This document shows positions 15,191-16,232 of a stretch of DNA of 16,232 nt, piece after piece. The notes beneath the pieces are model-generated. The model saw nothing but the letters and a program-made list of their open reading frames with translations. It ran no database searches and had not been told where the DNA came from. Location: assembly GCA_019594195.1 (NCBI GenBank), contig JAFDTP010000039.1:1-16232 (forward strand), written 5' to 3'. This DNA comes from Thermoplasmata archaeon. Lineage in GTDB: Archaea; Thermoplasmatota; Thermoplasmata; Halarchaeoplasmatales; Halarchaeoplasmataceae. Positions within the stretch are counted from its first letter, which is position 1, and each line of letters starts with the position of its first letter. Position numbers and translations under genes: made by a program.

Positions 15191-15859
15191 CTACGGCGTA
15201 ACTAAACCAGTTTGGCTTATCTTAAAACGGGCGTTTTTCCCTTTAGCCTTTGATCTGTGTTTCTCTATGACTGCTCTTCTCATATTGGAACTCAGTACTT
15301 CTAAGAGTACGATAGTCTTGGCGCTGTGGTAAAGTACGTGTCCTCCAACGGGTTTCTTACCATCATCGCTTTCATAAACCTGGGTCGTTATAACGACGGG
15401 TATATCTTTCTTCCTAGCGACTTTCATCAATTCTAAAAGTAATCTCCCTAATCTGGAGGACATCTTCTCTTCTTCGTTTGAATTATAAAGAGGTCTGTAA
15501 AAAGTTGTAAAACCATCTACTATCAGTAGATTGAAATCTTTATTTTCTTTTATAGCTAGTCTACAACCTTCTTTGATGGATTTTTCTTGCTCTTGAAATG
15601 TATGTGGTTTGTAAAACAGGGTGTTTTCCATCACTTTTTCTGAGTCCTCACCGGATATCTGTTTCAACCTTTTCACGGAGACTCCTTCAGTATCTATATA
15701 TATCGTCTTTTTGCCTTTCATAGCCACATTTTTGGTTAACTGCAAACATATATTGGTTTTCCCACTCCCACCTTCGCCAAAGAACTCAGTTATTATACCT
15801 GATTCTAACCCCTTTCCGAGCAATGAGTCTAACGAACTGCAGCCGATAGGCAATCTCAT
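15191..15859 (-). CDS. radB: DNA repair and recombination protein RadB
   Basis: Euryarchaeal RadA/RecA paralogue that lacks the N-terminal helix-hairpin-helix domain and assists homologous recombination. Walker A is GEGGSGKT (28-35) and Walker B is LLIVDG (111-116). VVITTQVY (155-162) is the glutamine-containing sensor strand, and GGHVLYHSAKTIVLLE (172-187) is the typical RadA-family end. The 222 residues match RadB, not full-length RadA (~320). I prefer the ATG at 15859 to the TTG at 15865; a TATA box lies ~28 nt before it. It is divergent from the hairpin array on its right. Confidence 0.92.
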   Translation of the reverse strand: MRLPIGCSSLDSLLGKGLESGIITEFFGEGGSGKTNICLQLTKNVAMKGKKTIYIDTEGVSVKRLKQISGEDSEKVMENTLFYKPHTFQEQEKSIKEGCRLAIKENKDFNLLIVDGFTTFYRPLYNSNEEEKMSSRLGRLLLELMKVARKKDIPVVITTQVYESDDGKKPVGGHVLYHSAKTIVLLEVLSSNMRRAVIEKHRSKAKGKNARFKISQTGLVTP

Positions 15860-15882
15860 ATCCAATAACAGAGAAACGAGGG

Positions 15883-15891
15883 GATATTATG
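15883..15891 (-). promoter_or_regulatory. TATA-like box for radB
   Basis: The minus strand reads CATAATATC, centred ~28 nt before the radB ATG at 15859, again fitting a leaderless mRNA. No Shine-Dalgarno site is seen. Confidence 0.45.
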
Positions 15892-15921
15892 CTTTATGGT
15901 ACACACGGTCGATTCCGAAGG

Positions 15922-15933
15922 AATAAAATATAG
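15922..15933 (+). promoter_or_regulatory. TATA-like box facing the hairpin array
   Basis: AATAAAATATAG on the + strand is centred near 15928 and would start transcription near 15952-15955, just where the first recognisable array unit begins. It is preceded by purine-rich CGAAGG, which could act as a BRE. No protein-coding frame follows, so the product would be an RNA. Confidence 0.4.
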
Positions 15934-16025
15934 CCTTTACTTAACCAAACATACAAGAGAGCGATAGGACGGGAAGTAGTTGATACCCTGCTCGATATGC
16001 GATTGACACTGGCAGACAAAACCTC

Positions 16026-16046
16026 CACAGGAATAAAATTCCTGTG
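16026..16046 (+). repeat. Array hairpin, 9-bp perfect stem
   Basis: Arms CACAGGAAT (16026-16034) and ATTCCTGTG (16038-16046) enclose AAA. The base CAC/GTG and the following AACG equate it with the larger hairpins further right, although the stem sequence is unrelated. Confidence 0.85.
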
Positions 16047-16048
16047 AA

Positions 16049-16069
16049 CGCCAATTATAAAAATTGGCG
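16049..16069 (+). repeat. Array hairpin, 8-bp perfect stem
   Basis: Arms CGCCAATT (16049-16056) and AATTGGCG (16062-16069) enclose ATAAA. It begins within the ACG of the tag and occupies the unit-specific short-hairpin position. A-rich loop on the + strand. Confidence 0.85.
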
Positions 16070-16074
16070 ATCCG

Positions 16075-16116
16075 AAACACTCTCAGAGGCGTTAACAATC
16101 CTCTTGCGAGTGACGC
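16075..16116 (+). repeat. 42-nt exact direct repeat, copy 1
   Basis: Identical base for base to 16191-16232, 116 nt downstream. It starts AAACACTCTCAGAGG and ends TTGCGAGTGACGC. Inside is a hairpin (16078-16112): CACTC/GAGTG outer stem, a TC/TGC internal loop, AGAGG/CCTCT inner stem, and a 10-nt loop containing the palindrome GTTAAC. Confidence 0.95.
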
Positions 16117-16130
16117 GGAAAAAACTTTCC
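16117..16130 (+). repeat. Array short hairpin, 5-bp stem
   Basis: Arms GGAAA and TTTCC enclose AAAC, directly after the first 42-nt block. Same unit position as the hairpins at 16049 and 16174, with different stem sequence. Confidence 0.65.
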
Positions 16131-16144
16131 ACTAACACGATTAC

Positions 16145-16169
16145 TCACATACGCTCATAATGCGAGTGA
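16145..16169 (+). repeat. Array larger hairpin of the middle unit
   Basis: TCAC/GTGA outer stem (16145-16148 with 16166-16169) and CGC/GCG inner stem (16152-16154 with 16162-16164) enclose the loop TCATAAT, with ATA and A unpaired between stems. It ends in the conserved TGCGAGTGACG. The left arm differs from the 42-nt block while the right arm is conserved. Confidence 0.55.
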
Positions 16170-16173
16170 CGAT

Positions 16174-16190
16174 AGGAAGCAAAGCTCCCT
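16174..16190 (+). repeat. Array short hairpin, 7-bp stem with one mismatch
   Basis: Arms AGGAAGC (16174-16180) and GCTCCCT (16184-16190) enclose AAA, with one A/C mismatch at 16177/16187. It is at the unit-specific position just before the second 42-nt block. Confidence 0.65.
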
Positions 16191-16232
16191 AAACACTCTC
16201 AGAGGCGTTAACAATCCTCTTGCGAGTGACGC
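16191..16232 (+). repeat. 42-nt exact direct repeat, copy 2 (reaches the window edge)
   Basis: Second copy of the block at 16075, with the same two-part hairpin at 16194-16228. The window ends inside or at the end of the repeat, so identity may extend further. Higher-order period is 116 nt, made of two subunits of 56 and 60 nt. Confidence 0.95.

Larger units (their letters stand above)
15955..16232 (+). repeat. Tandem array of two-hairpin units, open at the window end
   Basis: At least three good units and three more degenerate ones follow each other with no gene. A unit consists of (1) a larger hairpin whose base is CAC...GTG, (2) the tag GTGACG or a variant, (3) a short hairpin with a unit-specific stem, and (4) an A-rich joint (CGAAACAC, CTAACAC, CTAAACAC). 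The core TGCGAGTGACG recurs at 16105, 16161 and 16221 (spacings 56 and 60). Older-looking versions are TGCGATTGACAC (15998-16009) and CCTGTGAACG (16041-16050). CGATAGGA occurs at 15962 and 16170 at equivalent unit positions. Strand is given as + because loops and joints are A-rich on that strand and a TATA-like box precedes. I do not recognise the family. It could be a structured RNA or a DNA-level array. Confidence 0.7.

Noticed and set aside
15955..16232. CRISPR array
   Set aside because: Repeat copies are not uniform: the conserved core is short, alternate units differ in their left arms, and the inter-core segments are themselves hairpins with related layout, unlike random spacers. No cas gene is in the window.
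16075..16232. Integron attC sites (GTTAAC and AACAA present, ~116-nt spacing)
   Set aside because: The GTTAAC sits in a hairpin loop instead of at paired outer core sites, no cassette genes lie between copies, and no integrase is visible. Cannot be fully excluded without the sequence beyond the window.
15950..16232. tRNA, rRNA, RNase P or SRP RNA
   Set aside because: No T-arm GGTTCGAATCC-like segment or CCA-stem arrangement was found, and no RNase P or SRP core sequences. The tandem unit structure also argues against a single-copy RNA gene.

Overview
The window is a compact piece of an archaeal, euryarchaeal-type chromosome. The evidence is an sn-glycerol-1-phosphate dehydrogenase for archaeal lipids, a RadB recombinase paralogue, a family-B replicative polymerase, a Bud32 kinase of the KEOPS complex, an archaeal Thi4, a UPF0179 protein and a DUF2270 protein. 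TATA elements often lie about 24-28 nt before start codons, which suggests many leaderless mRNAs. Codons are rich in AGA/AGG and ATA, and proteins are fairly acidic. The exact lineage cannot be fixed from this sequence; an uncultured euryarchaeon, perhaps near Thermoplasmatota or a mildly halophilic group, would fit.

Left part (1-5000): the 3' end of dnaJ (its J-domain start lies outside the window) converges on a leftward run of genes. These are a Cys-rich UPF0179 gene, egsA (archaeal lipid backbone), thi4 (thiamine thiazole), and a two-gene overlapping membrane/extracellular pair of unknown function. Middle part (5000-9500): a divergent promoter starts a rightward pair, an NcsA/TtuA-like tRNA 2-thiolation enzyme followed by a HAD phosphatase. 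This pair converges on a leftward run transcribed pyrD, DUF2270, bud32, rdgB. Right part (9500-15900): rightward genes encode a coiled-coil protein with two zinc ribbons, a YchF/OBG-type GTPase with a TGS domain, and DNA polymerase B with a PIP-like C-terminus. They converge on two leftward genes, a SAM methyltransferase and radB. Most of these are housekeeping genes with very short spacers.

The exception is the last ~370 bases (15860-16232), which hold no credible gene. They contain a tandem array of two-hairpin units, about 56-60 nt apart where well preserved, that runs off the window end. Each unit has a larger hairpin ending in a GTGACG-like motif and a short hairpin whose stem sequence differs in every copy while pairing is kept. 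A 42-nt block recurs exactly 116 nt apart. Loops and linkers are A-rich on the + strand, and a TATA-like box lies ~25 nt before the first unit. I read this as a possible structured repetitive RNA, or a recombination/partition array, that I cannot assign to a known family. It is the most interesting feature of the window.
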